A DNA stretch of 39,817 nt. Source: Flavobacteriales bacterium. Lineage in GTDB: Bacteria; Bacteroidota; Bacteroidia; Flavobacteriales_D; Crocinitomicaceae. Under the pieces are notes generated by a model. That model was not told the origin of the DNA and ran no database searches. It saw only the letters and a program-made list of their open reading frames with translations. Positions 1 through 8,018 of the stretch are shown one piece after another (position 1 is the first letter of the stretch; each line of letters opens with the position of its first letter). The translations under genes and the position numbers were made by a program. Location: assembly GCA_022361195.1 (NCBI GenBank), contig JAKSBJ010000386.1, positions 1 through 39,817 of the forward strand, given 5' to 3'.

Positions 1-4
1 AATA

Positions 5-478
5 ATGCTATTTCTTATCATGAGTATGCTATTTAGTGCTTGTGGCTTAAATGAAAATAAAACTCAGGAGAATGAGGGGGATGAAGTTCTGGATGATGAT
101 CCAGATCATTATGTAAATACAATGATAGATAGTAGCCAGCAGTTATACAGTAATCCGGAATATGAGTCAGGTTCGGGAATGTTGACGGTAATGCATGAGT
201 ATAAAACCATCTATTGTTCTGAAGGAGAAATTATCGAAAGGGATAAGTACTATGGACGATTTCATTTTCTCACTGCAAATGCTGATGGAAAGGAATACGA
301 ACCTGAGCTTAGTTATGAGCATATGGTTGTAAACTATAATTATACGCTGGATGAATTGATTGTGACCTTGTATTCTTCAAATGATCCTAACGATGTTGAG
401 GCAGCGTATCAAGATTGTTTTGTTTCTGTTGAAAGATTAGATAGTATTCTCAATCTCTGGGGAATTGATAGGAAATAG
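5..478 (+). CDS. Putative lipoprotein, start possibly cut by window edge
   Basis: Hypothetical envelope lipoprotein. The N terminus is a short hydrophobic stretch ending in a lipobox-like FSAC at residues 10-13, followed by a polar Asn/Glu/Asp-rich linker, which suits lipidation on the Cys and export across the inner membrane. The usual positively charged n-region is missing and the first ATG is only 5 bases into the window, so the real start may lie upstream. The rest (about 140 residues) is acidic, rich in Tyr and Glu, and I do not recognise a family. The reading frame is open and clean to its stop. It sits upstream of gldM with a 216-base gap, so it is probably a separate unit. No function can be assigned. 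Confidence 0.6.
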   Translation: MLFLIMSMLFSACGLNENKTQENEGDEVLDDDPDHYVNTMIDSSQQLYSNPEYESGSGMLTVMHEYKTIYCSEGEIIERDKYYGRFHFLTANADGKEYEPELSYEHMVVNYNYTLDELIVTLYSSNDPNDVEAAYQDCFVSVERLDSILNLWGIDRK

Positions 479-694
479 GTCTGATCAGTAATTTATTCCT
501 TGACAATTGCAATTTCCAGTACTAAACAGCAAAGGCACTTAGCTAACCTTTGTTGAGTCTCCAAAAATTATTTGTTACTTTTTCATCTAAGGTCATTTTA
601 TAGATGAAGAAGCTTAAAGAGCGGTTCTAAATATCTTCTTCTTGCAAAGGTTACTAATAGGTTCTTCGTTTTGTGAAACCTAAAATTTAAGAGT

Positions 695-2407
695 ATGGCA
701 GGAGGAAAAGAAACCCCAAGACAGAAAATGATTGGCATGATGTATTTAGTGTTAACAGCACTATTGGCATTAAATGTCTCTAAACAAATCGTAGCAGCCT
801 TTGTAACACTGAATGATAAACTTGATTCGTCTGTAAACATTATAAACGATAAAGCATCAGATAATTATTCCGCTTTTGAAGCTAAAAGAGCCGCATTATT
901 GGCTCAAAAAGGAGATTTAAGGGAGTTTAATCAGTGGAATGATAAAGTACTTCAGGTGAAGAAAGAAACGGCTGCTATGGTCAATTTCTTGCTGGGAGAA
1001 AGTAATGAAATGATTAAAGAGGCTGAAGGTGAGGATTGGGTGGCAGAAAAGGATGAAGAAGGAAATATTGTGGCGCTAAAACCTCTTATTGATATCCAAT
1101 CCATGGATAATTATGATATTCCAACAAACATGTTCGTTGGTGGAAATCCAACTTCGCCGGTAGAGCGAGGATTGGCCATTAGGGATAAAATGCACAAGTA
1201 TCGGAACATGGTTTGTGGTTTAATGGGAACTTACACTTTCGGAGATAATAGCTATCAGTTTAATGCTCCAGACAATCCAGAAGGTTTGAGTGACGCATTG
1301 AAAACGGCAAATCCTGATGACACAGCTGCAATCAGCCAGTTTTACCGCTCGTTAACCATCCCAGAAAAATTGCATGCGCATGGTGAAGAGAAAGATATGC
1401 CATGGGCTTCTGTGACTTTTGATCATGCTCCCATTGTGGCAGCAGCGGCCATGTTCACTTCTTTAAAGTTGGATGTTAAAAATGCGGAGGCCATGGCGGG
1501 AGAGTTTATGCTGGCTAAGGTAAAAGCCCCAATTTTTGTGTTTAACAAAATTGAACCAACTGCATTTGCCTCCAGTTCTTATATTAATCAGGGTGAGTCG
1601 TTAGACTTAAATGTGATGGTAGCCGCGGTTGATACAACGGCTATTCACAAAATTCGTTGGGGTATGGATGAAGATACCCTTCCCGAAAGATGGACAGAGA
1701 CGCAAGGGAAAATTGCTTTAGAGGGAACTGAACCTGGACCGCACAGAGTAAAAGGTGCAATTGGGGTACAGGAGCGAGGAAGTATTTCCTGGAAACCATG
1801 GTCATTTGATTACAATGTCGGTCAACCAATGGGGGTGATTGCTCAACCCAAAATGAGAATTCTATACCGCGACTATGATAATATTTTGGAAGGAACGGCT
1901 TCTGGTTTTGCATCAGACAAGGTACGATTAAGCAGTAGTGACGTTTCTTTGTCAAAAAGAGGTAATCAATGGGTAGCTCGAGCAGGAAGTGGAGTAAGAT
2001 CGGCGAAGATTTCGGTGATAGGAACCAAAGATGATGGAAGTTCAGTGAATTTGGGGAGTTTTGAATATAAAGTGAAACCGCTACCTAAACCGCAAATGTA
2101 CTTTGGGAGCATTTCAAATGGAGCGAATCCAACTTTGGCTAACGCAAAAGCCCAAAAGAATTCCAAAGTCTCTGTACGTTATGATGAATCTGTAACTCTT
2201 ACCGATGTTAAATTCCGTTTGGTTAGTGGAACCGTAAAAGCCGATGGTTTAAACAGAAAAGGGAAAATTAATGCCAACGGATTTTTAGATGAAGATGCAA
2301 AAAAGGTTATTGATCAATCCAGAGGAAAGCAGGTCACGATGATCATGAAATACAAAAATCCTTCAGGAAATACATATAAAACAGCATTGGTTTTTGAGGT
2401 TCGATAA
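695..2407 (+). CDS. gldM: GldM/PorM-family gliding motility / T9SS motor protein (solitary)
   Basis: Inner-membrane-anchored periplasmic protein. With GldL it forms the proton-driven motor that powers type IX secretion and gliding. The N terminus starts MAGGKETPRQKMIGMMYLVL, the family signature, with the conserved Arg9 in the cytoplasmic tail and one membrane segment at about residues 12-35. About 530 periplasmic residues follow: a helical first domain, then beta-rich domains with many K/G/S-containing strands. At 570 residues it is longer than the roughly 515 of Flavobacterium GldM. The ATG at 695 gives the canonical N terminus. Normally gldM lies in gldKLMN; here upstream is a lipoprotein gene and downstream a terminator and an ABC-F gene, so gldL and gldN are absent. 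It could be the sole GldM at an unlinked locus or a paralogue of the main one. Family call is firm; role as the main motor is inferred. Confidence 0.9.
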   Translation: MAGGKETPRQKMIGMMYLVLTALLALNVSKQIVAAFVTLNDKLDSSVNIINDKASDNYSAFEAKRAALLAQKGDLREFNQWNDKVLQVKKETAAMVNFLLGESNEMIKEAEGEDWVAEKDEEGNIVALKPLIDIQSMDNYDIPTNMFVGGNPTSPVERGLAIRDKMHKYRNMVCGLMGTYTFGDNSYQFNAPDNPEGLSDALKTANPDDTAAISQFYRSLTIPEKLHAHGEEKDMPWASVTFDHAPIVAAAAMFTSLKLDVKNAEAMAGEFMLAKVKAPIFVFNKIEPTAFASSSYINQGESLDLNVMVAAVDTTAIHKIRWGMDEDTLPERWTETQGKIALEGTEPGPHRVKGAIGVQERGSISWKPWSFDYNVGQPMGVIAQPKMRILYRDYDNILEGTASGFASDKVRLSSSDVSLSKRGNQWVARAGSGVRSAKISVIGTKDDGSSVNLGSFEYKVKPLPKPQMYFGSISNGANPTLANAKAQKNSKVSVRYDESVTLTDVKFRLVSGTVKADGLNRKGKINANGFLDEDAKKVIDQSRGKQVTMIMKYKNPSGNTYKTALVFEVR

Positions 2408-2431
2408 ATGAAATTTTGAGAAATAAAAGGA

Positions 2432-2463
2432 AGAGAGGTAGAATTTTCTATCTCTCTTTTTTT
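2432..2463 (+). terminator. Rho-independent terminator after gldM
   Basis: An 11-bp stem (AGAGAGGTAGA against TCTATCTCTCT, one G-T wobble) with an ATTT loop is followed by a run of T. It lies 25 bases after the gldM stop and separates gldM from the ABC-F gene. Confidence 0.8.
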
Positions 2464-2494
2464 AGAATCTGAGGAAACAACTAACTTTACGGCA

Positions 2495-4426
2495 ATGCTA
2501 AGACTGAACGAACTTTCATATCATTTACCGCGAGGTGTTTTGTACAAGAATATATCGCTCTTTATTGATCGGGGGGATAAAATTGGTTTGACGGGAAAAA
2601 ATGGAGTTGGAAAATCAACTTTATTGGGAATTATTTCCAGACAAATTACTCCTACCGAAGGATCGGTAAGTTCAGAGAAAAATATATCTGTTGGGTACCT
2701 GACCCAAGATATTGAGATTGAAAAGGACATCTCCGTTCGGGAATATCTCGAAAAATCAAATGAAGAAATAACACAATTGCAGGAAAGGCTGGATTATGTT
2801 AATGCGCAGTTGACGGAACGAACGGATTACGAGTCGGAGGAATATTCAGCTTTGATAGAAGAGGTGAGTAACATCAATGATCGTTTAACGGTTATGGATG
2901 CTCATTCTTTTGCTGAGAAGATTGAAAGTGTTTTAAAGGGGCTTGGTTTTAAGCAGGAAGAGTTTGACAATTTGATAGGAACTTTTAGTGGAGGATGGCA
3001 AATGAGGGCAGAATTGGCTCGTTTACTAGTGAATAATCCTGACTTACTACTGATTGATGAGCCGACCAATCACCTGGATATTGTTTCTATTCAATGGTTG
3101 GAGAATTACCTTCAACAGTTTAAAGGAGGCTTGGTTTTAATCTCTCATGATAAGCGATTTTTAGACAATGTGACAAATCGTACCATCGAAATTGCAAATC
3201 AACGATTGTACGATTATAAATGCAATTATTCCAAATATTTAGTTCTGCATGCTGAGGAGATGGAAAGAACTTTACAGGCAAAAAAGAATCAGGATAGGGA
3301 AATAAAGCGAACTGAGGATTTAATTAATAAATACCGAGCTAAAGCTAATAAAGCGGCTTTTGCGCAGAGTTTGATTAAAAAGTTGGATAAGGTAGAACGA
3401 ATTGAAATCGATTCTATCGAAAGACAAGCTTTTAATCTACGTTTTGAAGTTGAAAGTCCATCTGGAAAAAGGGTACTTGATATTCGAAAGCTGACTCAGT
3501 TTTATGGGGAAAAACAGATTTTCGAAGGACTGGAATCCTTGATGTCAAGAGGAGATAAAATTGCATTGCTAGGTCCAAATGGAGTTGGAAAGTCTACTTT
3601 GGTGAAATGTATAACCGAGGAGGTGACTTATGAAGGTGAAATTGAGTTTGGACACAATGTCAAAATTGGATACTTTGCTCAGGATTCGGCGGAAAGACTT
3701 AATCCTGAAAAGTCTGTTTTTGAAACTATTGATGATATTGCGGTTGGAGAAAAGAGAAAAGAAATTAGGACTATTTTAGGTGCTTTCCTCTTTGGTGGAG
3801 ATGACATTGATAAAAAGGTAAAAGTACTTTCGGGAGGAGAAAGAACGCGTTTGGCAATATGCCGTCTACTATTTCAGGATTTCAATTTCCTGATCATGGA
3901 TGAGCCTACGAATCACCTGGACATTCAAAGTAAAGATATTCTTAAAGAAGCACTTAATTCGTACGAAGGGACTTTGTTACTGGTATCTCACGACAGGGAT
4001 TTTCTGGATGGATTCTCGAACAAAATATGGGAAATTCAGGATGGAAAAGTCAGAGAACATTATTTTGGAGTAAACGAGTTTTTGGATCGAATTAAGTTTG
4101 ATGGAATGTCGAACAATGCAGATGTGCAAAAAAAGATCGTTGAGAAGAAAGAAAAATCAGCCGAGAAATCGAATTTCCAAAACGATAAAGAAACACGTGC
4201 TAGAATCCGAAAATTGGAGAGTAGAGTTAAAAATCTGGAAAATAAAATTGGCGAATTAGAGGAAAATCTAAAGGAAAAAACAGCTTTGCTTGAAACAACT
4301 CCTTTTGATGATACTAATGCCTACAACAAAGCTCTTACCGATTTTAATGAGGCTCAAACATCTCTCGAAGAAGCGATGAAAAATTGGGAAGATAGCAGTA
4401 TGGAATTGGACGCCATTCAGGCTTAA
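2495..4426 (+). CDS. ABC-F family ATPase (Uup/EttA/YheS-like)
   Basis: Soluble ABC-F protein with two fused nucleotide-binding domains and no membrane segment. Family members bind the ribosome E site or act in translation rescue or antibiotic resistance. Domain 1 has Walker A GKNGVGKST at residues 34-42, signature FSGGW and Walker B LLLIDEPTNHLD. Domain 2 has GPNGVGKST, LSGGERTRLA and FLIMDEPTNHLD, each followed by an intact SHD switch. An inter-domain linker rich in Lys/Glu is present. The last 100 or so residues form a charged coiled coil, as in Uup and related housekeeping members. At 643 residues it matches the family. Single gene between a terminator and a convergent acyltransferase; its stop directly abuts the neighbour's stop. 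The subfamily cannot be settled by eye. Confidence 0.92.
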   Translation: MLRLNELSYHLPRGVLYKNISLFIDRGDKIGLTGKNGVGKSTLLGIISRQITPTEGSVSSEKNISVGYLTQDIEIEKDISVREYLEKSNEEITQLQERLDYVNAQLTERTDYESEEYSALIEEVSNINDRLTVMDAHSFAEKIESVLKGLGFKQEEFDNLIGTFSGGWQMRAELARLLVNNPDLLLIDEPTNHLDIVSIQWLENYLQQFKGGLVLISHDKRFLDNVTNRTIEIANQRLYDYKCNYSKYLVLHAEEMERTLQAKKNQDREIKRTEDLINKYRAKANKAAFAQSLIKKLDKVERIEIDSIERQAFNLRFEVESPSGKRVLDIRKLTQFYGEKQIFEGLESLMSRGDKIALLGPNGVGKSTLVKCITEEVTYEGEIEFGHNVKIGYFAQDSAERLNPEKSVFETIDDIAVGEKRKEIRTILGAFLFGGDDIDKKVKVLSGGERTRLAICRLLFQDFNFLIMDEPTNHLDIQSKDILKEALNSYEGTLLLVSHDRDFLDGFSNKIWEIQDGKVREHYFGVNEFLDRIKFDGMSNNADVQKKIVEKKEKSAEKSNFQNDKETRARIRKLESRVKNLENKIGELEENLKEKTALLETTPFDDTNAYNKALTDFNEAQTSLEEAMKNWEDSSMELDAIQA

Positions 4427-5539
4427 CTACACTTTTTTAAATTCTTTTCTAAAGATTAAAAGTGGTTTTTCAATCATGTTGTAACTCAGGTCGGCCACAA
4501 TCCAGGTTAGGATAAAACTAATTAGGAAAAATACAATCTTCACCAGGTCCGATCTCAAATCAAAATCTAGTGAGCCAATGGCTGTCATCACTAGGACATT
4601 GATGATCCCTTGATAAATAATCATCCCATAGCTAATCTTACCAAGGTGGCTAATCAGTTTATTATTCCTGAATTTATAAATGGAATTTTTGGCGTATGTC
4701 TGCTCAATTACCAAAAATGCAAAAAATGCACAGCTTATTATGGGTACAAAGGCTGTTAAGAGGTTATCATAACTTAGGTAGTAAGCTAACAGCAAAAATA
4801 GTATTCCAGAAATATAAATGACCCAAATAATGTTCTTGGAAAGTCCTTTTATTTTTTGAACTGACCAATGTTCTTGACGAACCAAAAGAGCTGCTAAACC
4901 TCCAATACCAATCGCAACTCCATAGCTCAAAGTATCAAATTCCCATGGCACATCCATCTGCAAATGAACAATACGGGCAACAATTCCAATTCCAATAACA
5001 GCAAAACTGACGTACTTTAAATACTTCACCAAAAAATAAAGTAAAAGTCCCCACACAAAATAAAACTGAATAAACATAAAAACTGCCCACACTACAATGA
5101 GGTAAACATATTGTTCTATTCTGGCATCATAAAAATAATTGGGTAAAAGCATCACATAACTCCACCCTTCGGGAATGGAAATGGCTTGTAGTTTTAGTTT
5201 TTCAATTAACCAGGGATGTAGCAAAAAGATAAAAAGTAGTGCTAAAACCAGAACGGTAGAAACTCTTAAAAATCGCCGAATAATGTAATTTTTAAAAGAA
5301 AATTTCTTGCGGTATTTAACCTCTCTCAAAATATGTGAGCTGATTAAAAATGAGGATAAAAAGAAAAAGAAATCCAGACAGTTTTTAGTGATAAACTCAA
5401 TAGCATTGGCTATCTCGTAGGTAATGCCCTCTTTATCAAACGTTAATAGTTTTAAAAAACAATAGACAAAAATTGGTATGAAACCAAAAAAACGCAAAGC
5501 ATCCAAATCTTTAAAATGGAGTCTTTTATTTCGTGGCAT
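4427..5539 (-). CDS. Acyltransferase-3 family membrane protein (OafA-like), TM1 His replaced by Cys
   Basis: Polytopic inner-membrane protein of about ten hydrophobic segments, 370 residues, resembling the acyltransferase-3 family that O-acetylates or otherwise acylates cell-surface glycans. It opens with DLDALRFFGFIPIFVYC (residues 11-27), matching the family's first helix, where LDxLR is followed 11 residues after the Arg by a His thought essential for acyl transfer. Here the Arg is residue 16, but residue 27 is Cys (codon TGT). A Lys/Arg-rich loop at about residues 70-90 with the IIRRFLRV segment, also typical of the family, is present. No C-terminal SGNH domain. It is a single gene between convergent abcF and divergent lnt. 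Fold assignment is good; substrate unknown, and activity is uncertain because of the Cys. Confidence 0.8.
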   Translation of the reverse strand: MPRNKRLHFKDLDALRFFGFIPIFVYCFLKLLTFDKEGITYEIANAIEFITKNCLDFFFFLSSFLISSHILREVKYRKKFSFKNYIIRRFLRVSTVLVLALLFIFLLHPWLIEKLKLQAISIPEGWSYVMLLPNYFYDARIEQYVYLIVVWAVFMFIQFYFVWGLLLYFLVKYLKYVSFAVIGIGIVARIVHLQMDVPWEFDTLSYGVAIGIGGLAALLVRQEHWSVQKIKGLSKNIIWVIYISGILFLLLAYYLSYDNLLTAFVPIISCAFFAFLVIEQTYAKNSIYKFRNNKLISHLGKISYGMIIYQGIINVLVMTAIGSLDFDLRSDLVKIVFFLISFILTWIVADLSYNMIEKPLLIFRKEFKKV

Positions 5540-5599
5540 TTGGGTTAATTTTATGTCCGAAAAAACCTATCAGGTTAAAAATCGGTGGGTTGCGTAAAT

Positions 5600-5607
5600 C
5601 AAATATA
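5600..5607 (-). promoter_or_regulatory. -7 box for the acyltransferase gene
   Basis: On the minus strand this reads TATATTTG, a perfect match to the Bacteroidota TAnnTTTG element, 60 bases before the acyltransferase ATG. I see no clear -33 TTG at the expected distance. Confidence 0.45.
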
Positions 5608-5659
5608 TAATAATTTTGCCCAGTTTCCCTATTAAAGGTATTTTAGGTCAAATGAATAG

Positions 5660-5687
5660 TTGTTTGTAAGCAAAAGAAGTACATTTG
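5660..5687 (+). promoter_or_regulatory. Promoter (-33/-7) for lnt, overlapping the start region
   Basis: TTG at 5660-5662, a 17-base spacer, then TACATTTG at 5680-5687 fit the Bacteroidota consensus. The expected transcription start is at or next to the ATG at 5691, implying a leaderless mRNA or translation from the later ATG at 5703. Confidence 0.5.
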
Positions 5688-5690
5688 TGT

Positions 5691-7337
5691 ATGCGAATCA
5701 AAATGGTTCATCTTTTGTCCCTCTCTATCCTTGGTGGATGTATGATGGGACTGAGTTTCCCTTTTACAGGAGGAATTTTCCCTTTAGCTTTTATTGGGCT
5801 GGTACCACTTTTATTCATCAATTTTGAATTGAACGGGGATGTAAAGTTTCGTTTTTGGAAACGATTCGGATTAAACTATCTGTTTTTCTTGATTTACAAT
5901 GTCATTGCTACCTGGTGGATTTATAATGCTTCACCTGCAGGAATGTATATGGCGGTTTTGACCAATTCATTGATGATGACAGTTCCTTTGTTTTTAACAG
6001 GATTCATAAGTCGACAAGTTGGAGAGGGTAAGGGACTCTTGGCTTTTATGATGCTGTGGTTGTCCTTTGAATATGGACATTATTATGGTGAAATTTCATG
6101 GCCTTGGCTTAATTTTGGACACATATTTGCAACCTCTCCTAAACTCATTCAGTGGTATGAATATTCAGGAGTTTTAGGGGGGACTTTTTGGATATTATTT
6201 GTCAATGTTTTCATCTATATCACCATTCGTAATGTATGGTTGAAAAAGGAGAGTTTTAAAATTCAAACTCCGAATCTCGTTATGATTGCTGCTGGATTTA
6301 TTATCCCAATAGCTTCGTCTTTGTTGATGTTTTATGGTTATGAGGAAAAGGATGATCCGGTAGATGTAGTTTGTGTTCAACCTAATATTGATTCAAATAC
6401 TGAGAAGTTTGTTCTTCCACAAAGTGTTCAGTTCACCAAAATGTTTGGTTTGGCCAGTGAAAAAATGGATGCAGAAACTGATTTGGTGGTCTTTCCAGAG
6501 ACAGCAATTGCTTATCCAATCCTCGAAAATAAGCCGGATGCAATAGGAGATGATATTTTAGATGACCAGCAGGCTATTATTGACATCAAGACATTTTTGT
6601 CTCTAAAAGACAATGTCCCAATTATGATTGGAGCTTCAACCAACCGCTTTTTTGATAAAGAAAATTCGGTAGCTTCTGTTCCGTGGAAAGGAATGTACTA
6701 CGAAAATTATAATACGACACTTTTAATTGAACCGAACAAACCAACGCAGTTCTATCATAAAGACAAGCCTGTTTTAGGAGGTGAAAAAGTGCCTTTTATT
6801 GGCTGGCTTCCTTTTTTGAAAGAATATTCAGTTGAGTTAGGAGGGACTTCTGGTGTTATTGGCCCTGGGTCACCAATTAAAAATATGGAGGCGAGTGGAC
6901 TTAAGTTTAGTCCATTAATTTGCTATGAGTCGGTGTATGGAGAATTTGCAACTTATTTTACTCGAAGAGGAACGGATATTCTGTGTATTATTACTAATGA
7001 CGGTTGGTATGGTAATACGGCAGGACATAAGCAACATTGTTCGTTTGCCCAAATCAGAGCTATTGAAAACAGACGTTCGGTTGTGCGATCTGCCAATACC
7101 GGAATTTCGTGTTTAATTAACCAAAGAGGAGAAATATTACAATCCTTACCCTGGGATACGGAGGGAGCTTTAAAAGGAACCTTAAATCGCAACGAAGAGC
7201 TAACTTTTTATGTGCGATATGGTGATTTATTGGGGCGGGTTCCGCTCTTTTTGGCAATTGGCTTATTCATCATGAGTATTACAACTTATGTTAAGTCAAG
7301 GGGAATCCAAACTGATAGTGATTCTGACAAAAAGTAG
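5691..7337 (+). CDS. lnt: Apolipoprotein N-acyltransferase
   Basis: Integral inner-membrane enzyme that adds the third acyl chain to the N-terminal Cys of lipoproteins, the last step of lipoprotein maturation after Lgt and LspA. The N-terminal 220 residues hold about seven membrane segments, followed by a periplasmic nitrilase domain and a final membrane segment near residue 520. The catalytic triad is visible: Glu in VVFPETA (about 270), Lys in FYHKDKP (about 357) and Cys in LICYESV (about 411). 548 residues, slightly longer than E. coli Lnt. A TTG at 5685 is in frame, but it lies inside the -7 box, so the ATG at 5691 (MRIKM) or 5703 is more likely. The lipoproteins in this window (first gene, 33963-34331) would be substrates. 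Function is confident. Confidence 0.93.
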   Translation: MRIKMVHLLSLSILGGCMMGLSFPFTGGIFPLAFIGLVPLLFINFELNGDVKFRFWKRFGLNYLFFLIYNVIATWWIYNASPAGMYMAVLTNSLMMTVPLFLTGFISRQVGEGKGLLAFMMLWLSFEYGHYYGEISWPWLNFGHIFATSPKLIQWYEYSGVLGGTFWILFVNVFIYITIRNVWLKKESFKIQTPNLVMIAAGFIIPIASSLLMFYGYEEKDDPVDVVCVQPNIDSNTEKFVLPQSVQFTKMFGLASEKMDAETDLVVFPETAIAYPILENKPDAIGDDILDDQQAIIDIKTFLSLKDNVPIMIGASTNRFFDKENSVASVPWKGMYYENYNTTLLIEPNKPTQFYHKDKPVLGGEKVPFIGWLPFLKEYSVELGGTSGVIGPGSPIKNMEASGLKFSPLICYESVYGEFATYFTRRGTDILCIITNDGWYGNTAGHKQHCSFAQIRAIENRRSVVRSANTGISCLINQRGEILQSLPWDTEGALKGTLNRNEELTFYVRYGDLLGRVPLFLAIGLFIMSITTYVKSRGIQTDSDSDKK

Positions 7338-7442
7338 CTCAATCTGACAGCAAAATCATAAATAAGAACTAAAAAAATGACACAATGTCTTAATGTTGCT
7401 ATTGGCAGCGTTTTTGACAAATAGTTTCAAAATACAGATTCA

Positions 7443-8006
7443 ATGGCTAGAAAGAAAAAAGAAGCAGAAGAAAACGTAGATGTTCAGAACGAACAACAAA
7501 CAACGGAAGAGACTGTAGAGAATCAGGAGGAAACGGCAGAAACACAAGAGGAAGCAACAACGGAGAAAACGATTGAGGATGAGTACGCCGAATTGAAAGA
7601 TAAATACGTTCGCTTATATTCGGATTTTGACAATTTCCGTAAGAGAACAATCAAAGAAAAAGCAGACATCATTGGTTCAGCATCTGCGGGAATCATGAAA
7701 GAATTGTTGGCTGTTTTAGATGACTTTGAGCGGGCCATTGCGAACAATGAAAAGGCAGATGATATTGATAATATCAAGGAAGGATTTAAACTCATTCACC
7801 ATAAGTTAAATAACATTCTTCAAGCTAAAGGTTTGGAGAGTATGGATGCAAAAGGAGAAGTTTTTGATCCTGAAAAACATGAAGCTATTACGAACATTCC
7901 AGCTCAGTCAGATGAGGACAAAGGAAAAGTAATGGATGTCATTGAAAGAGGTTATAATCTAAATGGAAAACCTCTCCGCTACGCTAAAGTAGTTGTAGGA
8001 CAATAG
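7443..8006 (+). CDS. grpE: GrpE nucleotide exchange factor
   Basis: Cytoplasmic co-chaperone that releases ADP from DnaK. Architecture is standard: an acidic disordered N terminus of about 45 residues rich in Glu, Gln and Thr, a long helix with YADF-type heptads around LYSDFDNFRKRT (about residues 58-69) that mediates dimerisation, and a C-terminal beta domain ending in LRYAKVVVG. 187 residues, usual for the family. dnaJ follows after 12 bases, so the two are almost certainly one transcript. dnaK is not in this window. The 105 bases upstream contain GACA-N3-TGTC and several TGACA-like words that might be heat-shock regulatory sequence, but no consensus promoter is clear. Confidence 0.96.
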   Translation: MARKKKEAEENVDVQNEQQTTEETVENQEETAETQEEATTEKTIEDEYAELKDKYVRLYSDFDNFRKRTIKEKADIIGSASAGIMKELLAVLDDFERAIANNEKADDIDNIKEGFKLIHHKLNNILQAKGLESMDAKGEVFDPEKHEAITNIPAQSDEDKGKVMDVIERGYNLNGKPLRYAKVVVGQ

Positions 8007-8018
8007 AGAAATTATAGC

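Noticed and set aside
598..840. 80-codon reading frame antisense to the gldM start
   Set aside because: It overlaps the well-supported gldM N terminus and its product has no recognisable features.
7371..7392. GACACAATGTC short palindrome upstream of grpE
   Set aside because: Only a 4-bp half site with a 3-base centre; expected by chance and not matched to a known heat-shock operator.
7402..7420. Sigma-54-like TTGGCA...TTGAC before grpE
   Set aside because: The -12 GC is replaced by GA, and the TTGGCA match alone is weak; left as an undefined regulatory region.
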